From Firmicutes bacterium TM09-10 (GTDB lineage Bacteria > Bacillota > Clostridia > Lachnospirales > Lachnospiraceae): a stretch of DNA of 64,000 nt. Below are positions 1 through 9,663 of the stretch, in pieces (within the stretch, counting starts at the first letter, position 1; every line of letters begins with the position of its first letter). A program made the translations under genes and the position numbers. The stretch is from positions 1-64,000 of the forward strand of contig QUKC01000014.1 in NCBI GenBank assembly GCA_003481005.1, written 5' to 3'. The notes beneath the pieces are model-generated. The model was given only the letters and a program-made list of their open reading frames with translations. It did not search any database and was not told where the DNA came from.

Positions 1-232
1 CTGTGAGAGGACGGCGGTTAGTCACCGCCTCCTACTCGATTAAGAAGTTTCAATTCCATACAATAAAAACGCTTTGGGAGGATCCCACTGCGGCAGGAAA
101 GGAAAAGGACGATATCCGGCAGGAGAAATGCGCTGGATTTCACCCGAAAGGTTGCGTAAAAAGGCGCAATCATGTAAAATCAAAGTAATATCTTTGAAAA
201 ATGAGCGGCAGGACCGCAGCATGGAGGATGAA
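1..232. other. Leader region upstream of the Na/Pi cotransporter
   Basis: No gene is supported here. A small hairpin (GGCGGT at 13-18 pairing with ACCGCC at 24-29) lies near the window edge; it lacks a clear T-tract and may belong to the end of a gene outside the window. The stretch around 63-85 resembles the region at 15411-15433 (AATAAAAACGCT followed by a G-rich stretch and GAGGAT). Reading frames through this stretch show no recognisable protein. Confidence 0.4.
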
Positions 233-2140
233 ATGGATATATTCGGAATATTGGCGATGGTCGGGGGACTTGCTCTGTTTTTATACGGTATGCAGGTTCT
301 GGGAGATGGTCTGAAAAGAACGTCGGGCGGACGTCTGGAAGAAATTCTGGAATCGCTGACTTCCAACAAATGGAAGGGCGCGCTGCTGGGCTGTGTTGTC
401 ACGGCAGTAATTCAGTCATCGTCAGCAACGACGGTAATGGTAGTCGGACTCGTAAACTCCGGTATTATGAAGCTGACGCAGGCTGCAGGCGTTATTTTGG
501 GAGCGAACGTCGGAACGACCGTTACATCGTGGATGCTGAGCTTGACCGGTATCGAAAGCAGCAATGTGTTTGTACAGCTGTTAAAGCCGGCGAACTTCTC
601 ACCAATCGTCGGTATCATTGGCGTGATCATGCTGATGACCGCTAAAAATGATAAGAAAAAAGATATCGGTACGATTTTGATCGGCTTTGCTGTTCTGATG
701 TTTGGTATGGAAACCATGTCCTCTGCGGTAGAGCCTCTGGCGGGCAATGAGAAATTTACCGGCATTCTGACGATGTTCTCCAATCCGATCCTTGGTATGC
801 TTGCCGGTCTGGTGCTGACTGCGGTTATTCAGAGCTCTTCTGCATCCATCGGTATCCTGCAGGCACTTTCCATGAGTGGAACACTTACCATCGGTTCTGC
901 GATCCCGATTCTGATGGGTGAAAACATCGGTACGGCGATCACTGCGATCCTTTCCTCTATGGGCGCAAGTAAAAATGCGAAGCGTGCAGCGCTGATGCAT
1001 TTATATTTCTGTATTTTAAAGACAAGCTTTTTCATGGTGCTGTTTTATCTGATCGATGCAATTGTGCATTTTCCGTTTATGACAGAGCTTGCAAACCCCT
1101 TCATCATTGCTATGATCCACAGTATCTTTAACCTGTCGGCGGTGGTTATTATGCTGCCGATATCCGAAGTACTGGTAAAGCTTGCGATGAAGACGATTCC
1201 GGTTACTCCGGACGAGCTTGAGGATGTTCCGGTAGAAAAGAGCATTCAGATCCTGGACGAACGTTTCCTTGCATCTCCGCATTTTGCACTGGAGCAGTGT
1301 AAAACAGCTGCAGGCGATATGGCAGAGTATGCCCGGGAAGCCCTGCTGCTTGGAATGGGTCTTGTGACAGAGTTCCATCCAGAACAGGCAAAGCGGGTGG
1401 AAAATCTGGAAAATCTTGTGGATTCCTACGAAGATCAGCTGGGTACTTATCTGGTAAAATTAAGCAGCCGGAATCTTTCTACGAGAGACAGCCATACACT
1501 GTCCACGCTGCTGCATTGTATCGGTGATTTTGAGCGGATCTGTGACCATGCGATCAACCTCGTAGGATATGCACAGGAAATGGCGGAAAAGGATCTGCAT
1601 TTTTCTGCCAAAGCAGAAGAAGAGCTGAAGGTATTTACGGCGGCGGTTCAGGATATTATGAACCGTGCGGTAACGGTATTTAAGAACGATGATCTGAAGC
1701 TTGCAAAGTCTGTAGAGCCTCTGGAAGAGGTGATCGACGGACTGAATATGGAGATCAAGAGACGCCATATCCGCAGATTACGGAAGGGAAAATGTACCAT
1801 AGAGCTTGGACTTACGCTGTCGGATATTACGACCTGCTACGAACGTGTTGCAGACCACTGCTCCAATATCGCAGTATGCCTGCTTCAGGTCAATGAAGAC
1901 GGCTTCGATACCCATGGCTATTTGGAAATGGTCCGTGATACGGACAATCCGGAGTTCCGCGCAGAGGTGGCAGAATTTGAACACAAATACGAGCTGCCCC
2001 GTATGAAGAAGGATGAAATCGATTCTCTGCCGACGATCGCTTTAGAGGAAACAGATACAGCCTCCGGGGAAAAATCAGATTTTCTCAGCAGTCGAATTCA
2101 GGAGCGTAAGAAAAAGAGAAAAGACGGGAAAAAGAAATAA
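233..2140 (+). CDS. Na+/phosphate cotransporter family protein with C-terminal PhoU-like domain
   Basis: Predicted sodium-coupled phosphate symporter of the NptA/PNaS family in the cytoplasmic membrane. The N-terminal half is strongly hydrophobic and carries the duplicated signature QSSSA, once in AVIQSSSATT and once in AVIQSSSASI, which marks the two inverted transport repeats. The C-terminal ~230 residues are helical and charged and resemble PhoU (for example ERICDHAINL and ERVADHCSNI), which in this family is thought to regulate transport. I chose the ATG at 233 because GGAGG at 223-227 sits five bases upstream; ATG 221 in the same frame and earlier starts lack this. The product is 635 residues, normal for the fused family, and ends in a lysine-rich tail. 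The next reading frame (nitrilase remnant) begins directly after the stop codon. Confidence 0.93.
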   Translation: MDIFGILAMVGGLALFLYGMQVLGDGLKRTSGGRLEEILESLTSNKWKGALLGCVVTAVIQSSSATTVMVVGLVNSGIMKLTQAAGVILGANVGTTVTSWMLSLTGIESSNVFVQLLKPANFSPIVGIIGVIMLMTAKNDKKKDIGTILIGFAVLMFGMETMSSAVEPLAGNEKFTGILTMFSNPILGMLAGLVLTAVIQSSSASIGILQALSMSGTLTIGSAIPILMGENIGTAITAILSSMGASKNAKRAALMHLYFCILKTSFFMVLFYLIDAIVHFPFMTELANPFIIAMIHSIFNLSAVVIMLPISEVLVKLAMKTIPVTPDELEDVPVEKSIQILDERFLASPHFALEQCKTAAGDMAEYAREALLLGMGLVTEFHPEQAKRVENLENLVDSYEDQLGTYLVKLSSRNLSTRDSHTLSTLLHCIGDFERICDHAINLVGYAQEMAEKDLHFSAKAEEELKVFTAAVQDIMNRAVTVFKNDDLKLAKSVEPLEEVIDGLNMEIKRRHIRRLRKGKCTIELGLTLSDITTCYERVADHCSNIAVCLLQVNEDGFDTHGYLEMVRDTDNPEFRAEVAEFEHKYELPRMKKDEIDSLPTIALEETDTASGEKSDFLSSRIQERKKKRKDGKKK

Positions 2141-2656
2141 AGAAGGTACCGCAACAACCGGGCGATTTTATTTCAGCCAAATCAGCCTGTTTGGTTCTAT
2201 GATAAGCGGGCTTTGTGGGGGTGGGATAGAGAGCATTTTGCCCAGGGAAGCTGCGATGGCATTTTTGAAATAGCAGGTATTTCAGTCGGAGTCAGGATTT
2301 GTTTTGAAGTGCGATTTCCGGAGTATTTCAGGGAGCTGTATGCGAGGAAAACGGACTTGAATGTCGTTCTGTTTTACGATGTGTCGGATGTGGATGACAC
2401 AGGTAGATACGATTTGATTAAAGGGCATCTGCAGACCCGCGCGGTAGAAAATGTGTCGACGATTGTTTCCGTTGATTCGATTCATCCTTACCAGACTGCA
2501 CCGACCGCAGTTTTTGGAAAATCCGGTCAGATTTTAAAAGAATGTACCCGGAATCAGCCGGAGCTTCTGATCTATGATTTCGAAAAGACAGAGGACGATT
2601 TTGGCGAAACGGGGCGGCGGAGGATTTCGGACACGTTTTTTTTCGATGGAAAGTGA
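2141..2656 (+). pseudogene. Carbon-nitrogen hydrolase (nitrilase family), 5'-truncated remnant
   Basis: The frame directly after the TAA of the phosphate transporter encodes the C-terminal two thirds of a nitrilase-superfamily amidohydrolase. Visible are the YDK segment with the catalytic lysine, the RICFEVRFPE segment with the nucleophilic cysteine, and a conserved tail. The first ~90-100 residues with the catalytic glutamate are missing, and the remnant follows the upstream stop codon in the same frame with no start codon or ribosome site of its own. An internal TTG at about 2213 would only give 147 residues without the lysine segment. I read this as a deletion product that fused the region to the transporter gene, not a functional enzyme. 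Confidence 0.75.
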
Positions 2657-2763
2657 ATAAAAACAACGACATGAAATATCGGTATGGCTTTTGTCTGGTG
2701 GCCATCCAACGATATTTGGTGTCGTTTTTTTGTTTCCGGAGAAAAGGAGTGAGAAACAAAAAA

Positions 2764-2819
2764 GAAAACATCCCAGACCTGCCGAAGCGAGATATCCCGG
2801 CGGGGCTGGGGGTGTTTTG
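2764..2819 (-). terminator. Rho-independent terminator of the YeiH-family gene
   Basis: On the minus strand an imperfect long stem (AACACCCCCAG pairing with CTGGGATGTT, with an inner GCCG/CGGC stem) is followed by a T-rich run (TTCTTTTTT). It lies just downstream of the stop codon at 2831 and could also stop leftover transcription from the plus side. Confidence 0.65.
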
Positions 2820-2830
2820 TGTGCCGTATC

Positions 2831-3859
2831 TTACCAGATTCCCAGCACATGCTGCATGAGCAGGCTCATGGAAGCGATGCCGACCCAGCAGCAAAAGCCC
2901 AGGGCGAGGGGTTTACCGCCGGTTTTGATGAGTTTTACAATGTTTGTATTTAAACCGACCGCGCACATGGCGAGGACGATGAAGAACTTGCTCAGTGTTT
3001 TGAGAGGAGAAAATACGGATGCGGAAACACCGAGAGAGGTTGCGATTGTTGTGATGACGGAAGCCAGCACAAAGTAGAGAATAAACATCGGGAAAATCTT
3101 TTTAAACTCGACTTTTTTGCCCTCGGAACCGGCTTTTCTCGTACGGATAAAGGCGAGTACCAGTGTGATCGGAATAATTGCAAGGGTACGGGCCAGCTTT
3201 ACGGTAACAGCTTTGTCCAGTGTCTGTGTGCCGAGCTGATAGAGGGAATCCCAGGTGGATGCGGCAGCGGTCACGGAAGAAGTATCGTTGACAGCAGTTC
3301 CGGCGAAAATTCCGAAGGCTTCGCCGCTTGTGGTGGAAAATCCGAGCAGCGCGCCGAGGGCCGGGAAAAACAGGGCAGCCAGCATGTTGAAGAAGAAAAT
3401 AACGGAAATTGCCTGCGCAACCTCTTCATCATCTGCATCAATAACGGGGGCTGTTGCAGCGATTGCGGAGCCGCCGCAGATCGAGGAACCGACACCGACC
3501 AACGTGGAGATTTTGCCGGGAACGTGCATGATACGGTGCAGCACATAGGCGATAATCAGCGAGGTGGAAATCGTTGCGAGGATGATCGGCAAAGACTGCT
3601 TTCCGGTTTCCAAAATAACGGAAAGGTTTAAGCCAAAGCCAAGCAGGATGACTGCGTACTGCAGTACCTTTTTGGATACAAATGTGATGCCGCTCTGGAA
3701 CTGTGTTTTATCTTTGAGCAGCAGTGTGATCAGCATACCGGAAAGAATGCCGAATACCGGACCGCCGACAACCGGGACAGCCTGTCCCAGAAACCAGCAG
3801 GGAATGGCAAGGACGAGGCATAACAGGATGCCTTTTACATTTTTCTGAATGAAACTCAT
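2831..3859 (-). CDS. YeiH/UPF0324 family putative sulfate exporter
   Basis: Integral membrane protein of 342 residues, with about ten hydrophobic segments from the first residues ([20 protein letters not shown]) to the C-terminus. Glycine-rich family motifs are visible, such as [12 protein letters not shown] near residue 32, LLGFGLNLS near residue 72 and [14 protein letters not shown] near residue 120. Proteins of this family (YeiH, PSE) are annotated as putative sulfate exporters, but the substrate is not firmly established. It is a single gene ending in its own terminator. A 7-bp hairpin (CTGACGG/CCGTCAG, 3873-3894) lies just upstream of the start on the leader side and could be a regulatory structure. 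Length is typical. Confidence 0.88.
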   Translation of the reverse strand: MSFIQKNVKGILLCLVLAIPCWFLGQAVPVVGGPVFGILSGMLITLLLKDKTQFQSGITFVSKKVLQYAVILLGFGLNLSVILETGKQSLPIILATISTSLIIAYVLHRIMHVPGKISTLVGVGSSICGGSAIAATAPVIDADDEEVAQAISVIFFFNMLAALFFPALGALLGFSTTSGEAFGIFAGTAVNDTSSVTAAASTWDSLYQLGTQTLDKAVTVKLARTLAIIPITLVLAFIRTRKAGSEGKKVEFKKIFPMFILYFVLASVITTIATSLGVSASVFSPLKTLSKFFIVLAMCAVGLNTNIVKLIKTGGKPLALGFCCWVGIASMSLLMQHVLGIW

Positions 3860-4077
3860 GTGTTCTCCCTTCCTGACGGAATGTTTGCCGTCAGTTTTCT
3901 TTTATAAGTACTTGTCAGATCAGAAGTTTTTGACACTGACCAATGCATCTGTTTACAGTACCGCCTGCAAACAGTTATCATCCTAGCACAGAACTATCAT
4001 AAATGAAAATGATATATTTATAAAAGGATAAATTTTTGTTATGATGAAACGGAACATGCTGTGGAAAAGGGGAAGTT

Positions 4078-5361
4078 ATGAAAAAATTTTTAAAATACGT
4101 TGTGCCGTCGGTTCTGGCGTTTGCACTTTCCGGTATTTATGCAATTGTAGATGGCTTTTTTGTAGGAAACAGTGTCGGAGATGTCGGACTTTCTGCGATC
4201 AATGTGGTATATCCGGTGGTGACGCTGATGCAGTCGGCGGGCACCGGAATCGGAATGGGCGGTGCGGTCATGTGGACGGTACGGCGTGCAGAGGGACAAA
4301 AGGAGGACGGAGACGAGTATGTGCGTACAGCACTGCGGCTGTTGCTTCTGACGAGTATTGTACTGACGGCTGTGATGCTGATCTTTATGGATCCGGTGCT
4401 GTCCTTTCTGGGGGCAGAGGGGACGATTCGTCCCCTGGGCGAGGAATATCTGCGGATCATGGTCTACGGGACGACGTTTCAGGTATTTGCGACAGGCATT
4501 GTGCCGCTGATCCGTAATAACGGAGGCGCTTCCTTTGCGATGGTTACAATGATCGCCGGATTTGGAATGAATATTGTACTGGACTATCTGTTTGTCTGGG
4601 TGCTGCAGCTTGGTATGGCCGGTGCGGCATGGGCGTCGATCCTGGGGCAGGCTGTGACAATGGTGTGCTCTTTTGTTTATGTATGGAAAGAAAAGCTGCC
4701 GGTATTGGGCGTCTGTAAGGAGTTTGGAAGAAGGGTCTGCAGAATCGTGCAGATCGGCATCGCGCCGTTTGGACTGTCGCTTTCTCCGATGATCTCCCTG
4801 CTGTTCATGAACCGTTTCTGTCTGTCCTATGGAGGGGAAACTGCGGTTGCGAGCTATGCCTGTATCGCTTATGGATTGACGATCGTATATCTGCTGATGC
4901 AGGGCGTGGGGGATGGAAGCCAGCCACTGATGAGCCTGCATTACGGTGAGGGCAAAACAAAAGAGGTTGACCGGGTGCGCAACATGGCATATGGAACAGC
5001 GTGGGTGCTGGCACTTGCCTGTATGCTGATCCTTTATATGACCAGATATGATCTGGGTGTGATCTTTGGTTCTTCCGATGTCGTAATGCAGATGACCGGA
5101 AACGCGATGCCGATATTTCTGGCCGGACTTTTGTTTTATGCGTTTTCGAGAATCACCACATCAGGATTTTATGCGACAGAGCAAAGCCTGTTTTCCTACA
5201 TTTGTGTGTATGCAGAACCGGTACTTTTATTGATCCTTTTGTTGATTGTGCCGCGGATTTTGAGGCAGGACGGTGTGTGGCTGAGCATGGTGCTTTCACA
5301 GATCCTGACTGCAGGAATCGCATGTTTGCTTCGCCAGAAAGAGAAGAAGCGGATTGTGTGA
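4078..5361 (+). CDS. MATE family efflux transporter
   Basis: Multidrug and toxic compound extrusion family membrane protein, 427 residues, expected to export cationic compounds in exchange for Na+ or H+. The N-terminus shows the family pattern of a first helix followed by IYAIVDGFFVGN and then LSAINVVYPVV. About twelve hydrophobic helices can be traced, with the halves separated near residue 210. The ATG at 4078 follows GGGGAAGTT; an earlier overlapping frame is not used. It stands alone between the divergent exporter gene and a strong hairpin at 5435-5472. The substrate cannot be read from the sequence. Confidence 0.9.
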   Translation: MKKFLKYVVPSVLAFALSGIYAIVDGFFVGNSVGDVGLSAINVVYPVVTLMQSAGTGIGMGGAVMWTVRRAEGQKEDGDEYVRTALRLLLLTSIVLTAVMLIFMDPVLSFLGAEGTIRPLGEEYLRIMVYGTTFQVFATGIVPLIRNNGGASFAMVTMIAGFGMNIVLDYLFVWVLQLGMAGAAWASILGQAVTMVCSFVYVWKEKLPVLGVCKEFGRRVCRIVQIGIAPFGLSLSPMISLLFMNRFCLSYGGETAVASYACIAYGLTIVYLLMQGVGDGSQPLMSLHYGEGKTKEVDRVRNMAYGTAWVLALACMLILYMTRYDLGVIFGSSDVVMQMTGNAMPIFLAGLLFYAFSRITTSGFYATEQSLFSYICVYAEPVLLLILLLIVPRILRQDGVWLSMVLSQILTAGIACLLRQKEKKRIV

Positions 5362-5434
5362 CTGCGTAAAAAGGGTAAAAAGTGCTGACCGCACGATCTT
5401 ATATATTTCTGAAAGAATAATATATGTAATTGAG

Positions 5435-5472
5435 AAATCTCCTGTGCTACACTTCTTGTGCACAGGAGATTT
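5435..5472. terminator. Perfect 13-bp hairpin between convergent genes
   Basis: AAATCTCCTGTGC (5435-5447) is perfectly complementary to GCACAGGAGATTT (5460-5472) with a 12-base loop. It sits between the convergent MATE gene and the AraC gene, as expected for a shared bidirectional terminator. The flanking T-runs are short, so termination strength is uncertain. Confidence 0.6.
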
Positions 5473-5497
5473 GCAGTTATGTAAACCTATGAGATTT

Positions 5498-6340
5498 TCA
5501 GGATTCCAGATAGGCGCGCAGATATAAGCGGCGATAGGAGGACGGTGTCATGCCGGTCTGTTTTTTGAAGAAATTCGAAAAATAAAACTGGCTGCCGAAT
5601 CCGAGGGAATCTGCGATGGAAGCGATGGGCAGATCGGTGGAGGTCAAAAGCTGCGTTGCGGTTTCCGTTTTTTTCTGAAGGATGAACTGACCGGGAGAAA
5701 TGCCCATGCGGGACTGGAACAGCCGTGTAAAGTGGCTGACATGATATCCGGCAGCCTCTGCCATTTGCTGTACCGTGATCTGCTCGTTCAAATGTGTTTC
5801 CACATAAGCGATGGCATCGGAAAGGGGCGAGTCAAAGCTCTGGGCGACAAGGAAAACACTGTCTGGCGGACAGCATTCCAGATAGTAACAGAGCAGGTTT
5901 AAAACAGCCTGTTTGGCTTTCAGCGAAGAAAAGATATCATCCTGTCGGACGCTGTGGACGAGATCGAGGAAAAGCTGTTCGGCCTTTTTCGGGTCTTTTG
6001 CGTCGATGCAAAGCGGCAGATGAATGAGCTTGAACAGGTCGGTCTGCTGGCAGGTGATCTCGAAATGGCAATAGTAGGTGCGGTATGGATTCCGGATATC
6101 GGTAAAAAACGCCTGGTTCGTGTAGGCGGGAAGCAGATACAGCTGTCCGCCTGTCGGATGGATGGTTGTCTCATCGATGCAGACGGTTCCCTCCCCCTGC
6201 AGGACGAGCTGAATGCTGGAAAAGGGCGGAACCGAGGAATCACATTTCCACGTTTCGTCACAGAGGATGAGGTTGGCGCGCTCCAGACTGACGGTCGCTT
6301 CGCGCAGGCGGTTTTGGATAATCAGATTGGTTTCGTTCAT
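5498..6340 (-). CDS. AraC family transcriptional regulator
   Basis: A 280-residue cytoplasmic regulator. The N-terminal ~150 residues look like a cupin-type sugar sensor (LVLQGEGTVCIDE, then a GGQLYLLPAY stretch). The C-terminal ~100 residues hold the two helix-turn-helix units of AraC (ITVQQMAEAAGYHVSHFTRLF and the conserved SIADSLGFGSQFYFSNFFKK, ending with GMTPSSYRR). It is divergent from the GH38-like operon starting at 6462, sharing the 121-base gap, and most likely activates that operon in response to its sugar. The operon has a TATAAT (6422-6427) with no good -35, which fits activator dependence. Confidence 0.92.
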   Translation of the reverse strand: MNETNLIIQNRLREATVSLERANLILCDETWKCDSSVPPFSSIQLVLQGEGTVCIDETTIHPTGGQLYLLPAYTNQAFFTDIRNPYRTYYCHFEITCQQTDLFKLIHLPLCIDAKDPKKAEQLFLDLVHSVRQDDIFSSLKAKQAVLNLLCYYLECCPPDSVFLVAQSFDSPLSDAIAYVETHLNEQITVQQMAEAAGYHVSHFTRLFQSRMGISPGQFILQKKTETATQLLTSTDLPIASIADSLGFGSQFYFSNFFKKQTGMTPSSYRRLYLRAYLES

Positions 6341-6461
6341 AGTTTGTCTGTCCTGTTGCAGTGGTTAAGCATGATTTTGCGGATTGTTTTGTGCATTGGG
6401 TATCTACAGCCCGCTGGAAATTATAATCATTATTCTATCATACAAAAAGGAGATTTTGCAA

Positions 6462-8858
6462 ATGGCACACAAGATCAGAGAAGTTTACATTGTACATCAT
6501 TCTCACACAGACGTTGGTTACACAGACCTGCAGGAACAGGTTATTTACAACCAGGCGAATAACATCCGCCGGGCAGTAGAGCTGATTGCGGATGGCCTGG
6601 AGAAAGGAACCAATCAGAAAGGTCTGAAATGGAACTGTGAGACCTGGTACTGCGTAGAACAGTTTTTAAAGGCTGCAACGAAAGAAGAGAAAAAGACGTT
6701 CTTCGATCTGGTAAAGAAAAACAGCATCGGTCTTTCTGCAAACTACTTAAACTTTAATGACCTGGCGGACTGCGAATATCTGACCGAGAAAATCCATGAT
6801 ATGCAGGAGGTATGCGCTGAGGAAGGCATTACCGTAAAGACGGCGATGTTTGCGGATATCAACGGCATTTCCATGGGACAGAGAGATGCTATGCTCGCAA
6901 ACGGCGTTGAGTTCTTATATACAAATATCCACACCCATCACGGCATGTATCCGCTGTATCAGAACCAGAAGCCTTATTTCTGGGAAAATGAAGACGGCAA
7001 GCGTCTGCTGGTATGGAGCGGCGAGCATTACAACCTGGGCAACGCGCTGGGCATCGTATTCAACAAAAACGTCAACTTCATGACAGAGAATTACTTTGGC
7101 AAAGCACAGGGCGATGTTGCAGGGCCGCTGGAGAAGCTGCACTCCAACCTGATCGCAAGCATGGAGGAATATGAAGAAAACGGTTATCCCTATGATTTCT
7201 ATATCACAAGCGTTTCCGGTGTATTCTCCGACAACGCGCCCATCAATCCCGCAATTGCAGACACGGTAGCGTTGTTCAACGAAAAATATGGCGAAGAAGT
7301 TACCATGCGCATGGTAACCTTACAGGAGCTGTATGATCTGATCCGCGATAAGGTAGCGGATGCCCCTGTTTACCGCGGTGCGATCAACGACTGGTGGGGC
7401 AACGGTGTTGGCAGCACGCCTTATGCAGTAAAGCATTATAAAGAGGCAGTTCGTTTAAACCGTATCTGTGACCGCCTGGAAGAAAAGACCGGTGTTCATA
7501 ACGCAGAGCTGGTAAAAGCTTACGGCGATAACTCCCTGCTGTATGCGGAACACACCTGGGGACATTCCGCAACCGTAACCAACCCTTACGATACCATGGT
7601 AACAAACCTGGATATGCGTAAAAACAGCTATGCATCCAAGGCACATGAGGCAGCTGCAATGCGCAAAAACGAGCAGTGCCATCTGCTCGGCGATATTCTG
7701 CGTTACTACAATCTGTCCGGTAAGGTAAAAGCAGTATCCACCAGCCATGAAAAGAGAGTATTTCCGGTTGAATTCTATGTGGAAACCATGAGCCTTCCGG
7801 CTGTAAAAGTAACCGATGACAAGACAAACGAAGTGATGGAGGTTCAGCTGTCTGCACATCCCCGCGGTGTTCTGGTAAGCTTCCTGGCTGAATTTGAGCC
7901 GATGGAAGAAAAAATCTTCACTTATGAAGAACAGCCTGCACCGGCACACACCCTGTTTACCAGAACCGCATGGGTCGGCGCAGAGCGCGTGCGCGATATT
8001 ATCAATACTTATGATACCGAAAGCTATAAGCTGCCTTACGGTATGGAAAACGATTCCTTCAAAATCAGCTGGAAGGTGGGCGAAGGAATTACTTCTTTCT
8101 ATAACAAAAAAGCAGAGGTGGAAATGTGCAAGTCCGGACTGGAGACTTTCTTTACTCCTGTCTATGAGTGTACCAAAATCCGCAAGGGTGTTTATGAAGA
8201 GCGCCGTCTGATCGGCAGAAATATCAGAGGACTGCACGCGGAACAGTATCAGGGAGATTTAAAGGATGTAAAGGTTCTGGATCACGGTCCGGTATTTACC
8301 AAGGTGGAACTGGTATTTGATCTGGAAGGAACGTACTACAGCAGCGTTATCATCAAGATGTACAACAAGCTGCCCAAGATTGAGTTTTCTTATCATATCG
8401 CAAAGACACTGAGCGAGGATATTGAGAGCGTATTCCTGCCTCTGGCACTGAACCTGCCTGACGCAGAGGTTTCCATCCAGAATGGCGGCGTAACCATGCG
8501 CCCCGGTATCGACCAGCTGCCCGGCACAAATATGGAGTACTATCTGGCAGATGAAGGCCTGATCTACCGGACCAAGGATCAGACAATTCTGGTAAATACA
8601 TTTGATACCCCGCTGCTGTACATGGGAGCAATGGAATCCCATCCGATTCTTCTGTGCGATAACAGGGAAGAAAACAACAAGCGTCCGGTTTACAGCTGGA
8701 TCATGAACAATACCTGGGAGACAAACTTCAAGATGGATCTGTCCGGCTTCAGCGAATTCCGTTACGGCGTGGAGATCGTAGAGAATGGCTCTGTAAAAGA
8801 AGGCATGGAACGTCTGTCTGATAACGATAAGGGCGTTGTAACCTTTATCTGCGGTTGA
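6462..8858 (+). CDS. GH38-like glycoside hydrolase (alpha-mannosidase superfamily, possibly DUF5054)
   Basis: 798 residues, no signal peptide, so probably cytoplasmic. The N-terminus has the family-38-like metal-binding motif HHSHTDVGYT (residues ~12-21). The segment FADINGISMG near residue 130 is in the place of the nucleophile-bearing WxPDxFG of classical alpha-mannosidases. Further histidines (HTHHG; HTWGHSATV) could complete the zinc site. The second half is beta-rich, as in GH38 enzymes. It diverges from true GH38 and may belong to the uncharacterised DUF5054 group, so substrate and linkage are unknown. ATG 6462 is chosen because AAGGAG at 6447-6452 precedes it by nine bases. First gene of an operon with a PnuC-like transporter and a GH-A enzyme. 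Confidence 0.78.
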   Translation: MAHKIREVYIVHHSHTDVGYTDLQEQVIYNQANNIRRAVELIADGLEKGTNQKGLKWNCETWYCVEQFLKAATKEEKKTFFDLVKKNSIGLSANYLNFNDLADCEYLTEKIHDMQEVCAEEGITVKTAMFADINGISMGQRDAMLANGVEFLYTNIHTHHGMYPLYQNQKPYFWENEDGKRLLVWSGEHYNLGNALGIVFNKNVNFMTENYFGKAQGDVAGPLEKLHSNLIASMEEYEENGYPYDFYITSVSGVFSDNAPINPAIADTVALFNEKYGEEVTMRMVTLQELYDLIRDKVADAPVYRGAINDWWGNGVGSTPYAVKHYKEAVRLNRICDRLEEKTGVHNAELVKAYGDNSLLYAEHTWGHSATVTNPYDTMVTNLDMRKNSYASKAHEAAAMRKNEQCHLLGDILRYYNLSGKVKAVSTSHEKRVFPVEFYVETMSLPAVKVTDDKTNEVMEVQLSAHPRGVLVSFLAEFEPMEEKIFTYEEQPAPAHTLFTRTAWVGAERVRDIINTYDTESYKLPYGMENDSFKISWKVGEGITSFYNKKAEVEMCKSGLETFFTPVYECTKIRKGVYEERRLIGRNIRGLHAEQYQGDLKDVKVLDHGPVFTKVELVFDLEGTYYSSVIIKMYNKLPKIEFSYHIAKTLSEDIESVFLPLALNLPDAEVSIQNGGVTMRPGIDQLPGTNMEYYLADEGLIYRTKDQTILVNTFDTPLLYMGAMESHPILLCDNREENNKRPVYSWIMNNTWETNFKMDLSGFSEFRYGVEIVENGSVKEGMERLSDNDKGVVTFICG

Positions 8859-8895
8859 ATGTGATTGATTTTTAATGCGCAGCATGAGGAGTAAA

Positions 8896-9594
8896 ATGGA
8901 AAAGAAAAATTATATTCTGTTGTTTTTGCAAATTGCAGCGATTGCCGTATCCGGAGTATTCGGGGGAGATACAACATTTGCCCTGATTACGGCGCTGATC
9001 GGCATTACATTCAATTTCCTGGTATCGATGAATATCGCGCCCGGATTTTTATTCGGATTCGTGTATGCGGTATGTAATGGTATTCTGGCATGGCAGACGA
9101 ACGTTTACGCAACCTTTGTATTCATGATCTTTATGCAGGCGCCGATGGCCCTTTACAGCTTCTGGAAATGGCATGGCAAGAAAAAAGAGACCGAAGCGAT
9201 TATGAAGAAAATGAACCGCAGGGAACTGACCTTTATGATCGTTGGCGCGATTGTGCTGTTTGCGATCATGACGGGAATTCTGTCCGCGGTAAACGGTGCG
9301 CTCAACGCAAACGTATTGTTTGACACGTTTTTCTTTGTCTGCAGCGTGACGGCCTGCATCGGTCTGGCAGCCTGCTACAAAAACGCGTATATCGTAAACC
9401 TCGGTTCCGGAATCGGAGGAACAATCCTCTGGCTGTATAAGGCGATTACGATGGAAACCGGAATTTCCATGGCAGTATTTTTCGCGATCGTTGCGCTCAA
9501 CTCCGCACTGGCTGTACATCAGCAGTATGGGAAAGCGGCCGGGAAAGTAAAAAGCGGCCTGAAAAATCTGAGAATATCTGTGATAACCCGGTGA
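8896..9594 (+). CDS. PnuC-like (nicotinamide mononucleotide transporter family) membrane protein
   Basis: A 232-residue membrane protein with about seven hydrophobic segments. The layout and the FMIFMQAPMALYSFWKWHGKK segment match the PnuC family of vitamin and nucleoside transporters, where aromatic and tryptophan residues line the ligand site (NVYATFV... and GGTILWLYKA later). Members move nicotinamide riboside, thiamine, riboflavin or deoxynucleosides by facilitated diffusion. Its position between two glycosidase genes is unusual and suggests a glycosylated ligand or breakdown product. I prefer ATG 8896 (GAGGAG at 8886-8891, spacing four) over 8875. The intergenic gap of 37 bases upstream suggests co-transcription. 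The specific ligand is not evident. Confidence 0.75.
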   Translation: MEKKNYILLFLQIAAIAVSGVFGGDTTFALITALIGITFNFLVSMNIAPGFLFGFVYAVCNGILAWQTNVYATFVFMIFMQAPMALYSFWKWHGKKKETEAIMKKMNRRELTFMIVGAIVLFAIMTGILSAVNGALNANVLFDTFFFVCSVTACIGLAACYKNAYIVNLGSGIGGTILWLYKAITMETGISMAVFFAIVALNSALAVHQQYGKAAGKVKSGLKNLRISVITR

Positions 9595-9663
9595 GGTGGA
9601 TAGCGACAGGTAAAAAAGTATGGTATGATAAAAGACACCGATAACAAAAAGGAGGGGTTTTCT

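Noticed and set aside
3873..3894. Riboswitch upstream of the YeiH-family gene
   Set aside because: Only a simple 7-bp hairpin is visible; no conserved riboswitch core could be recognised.
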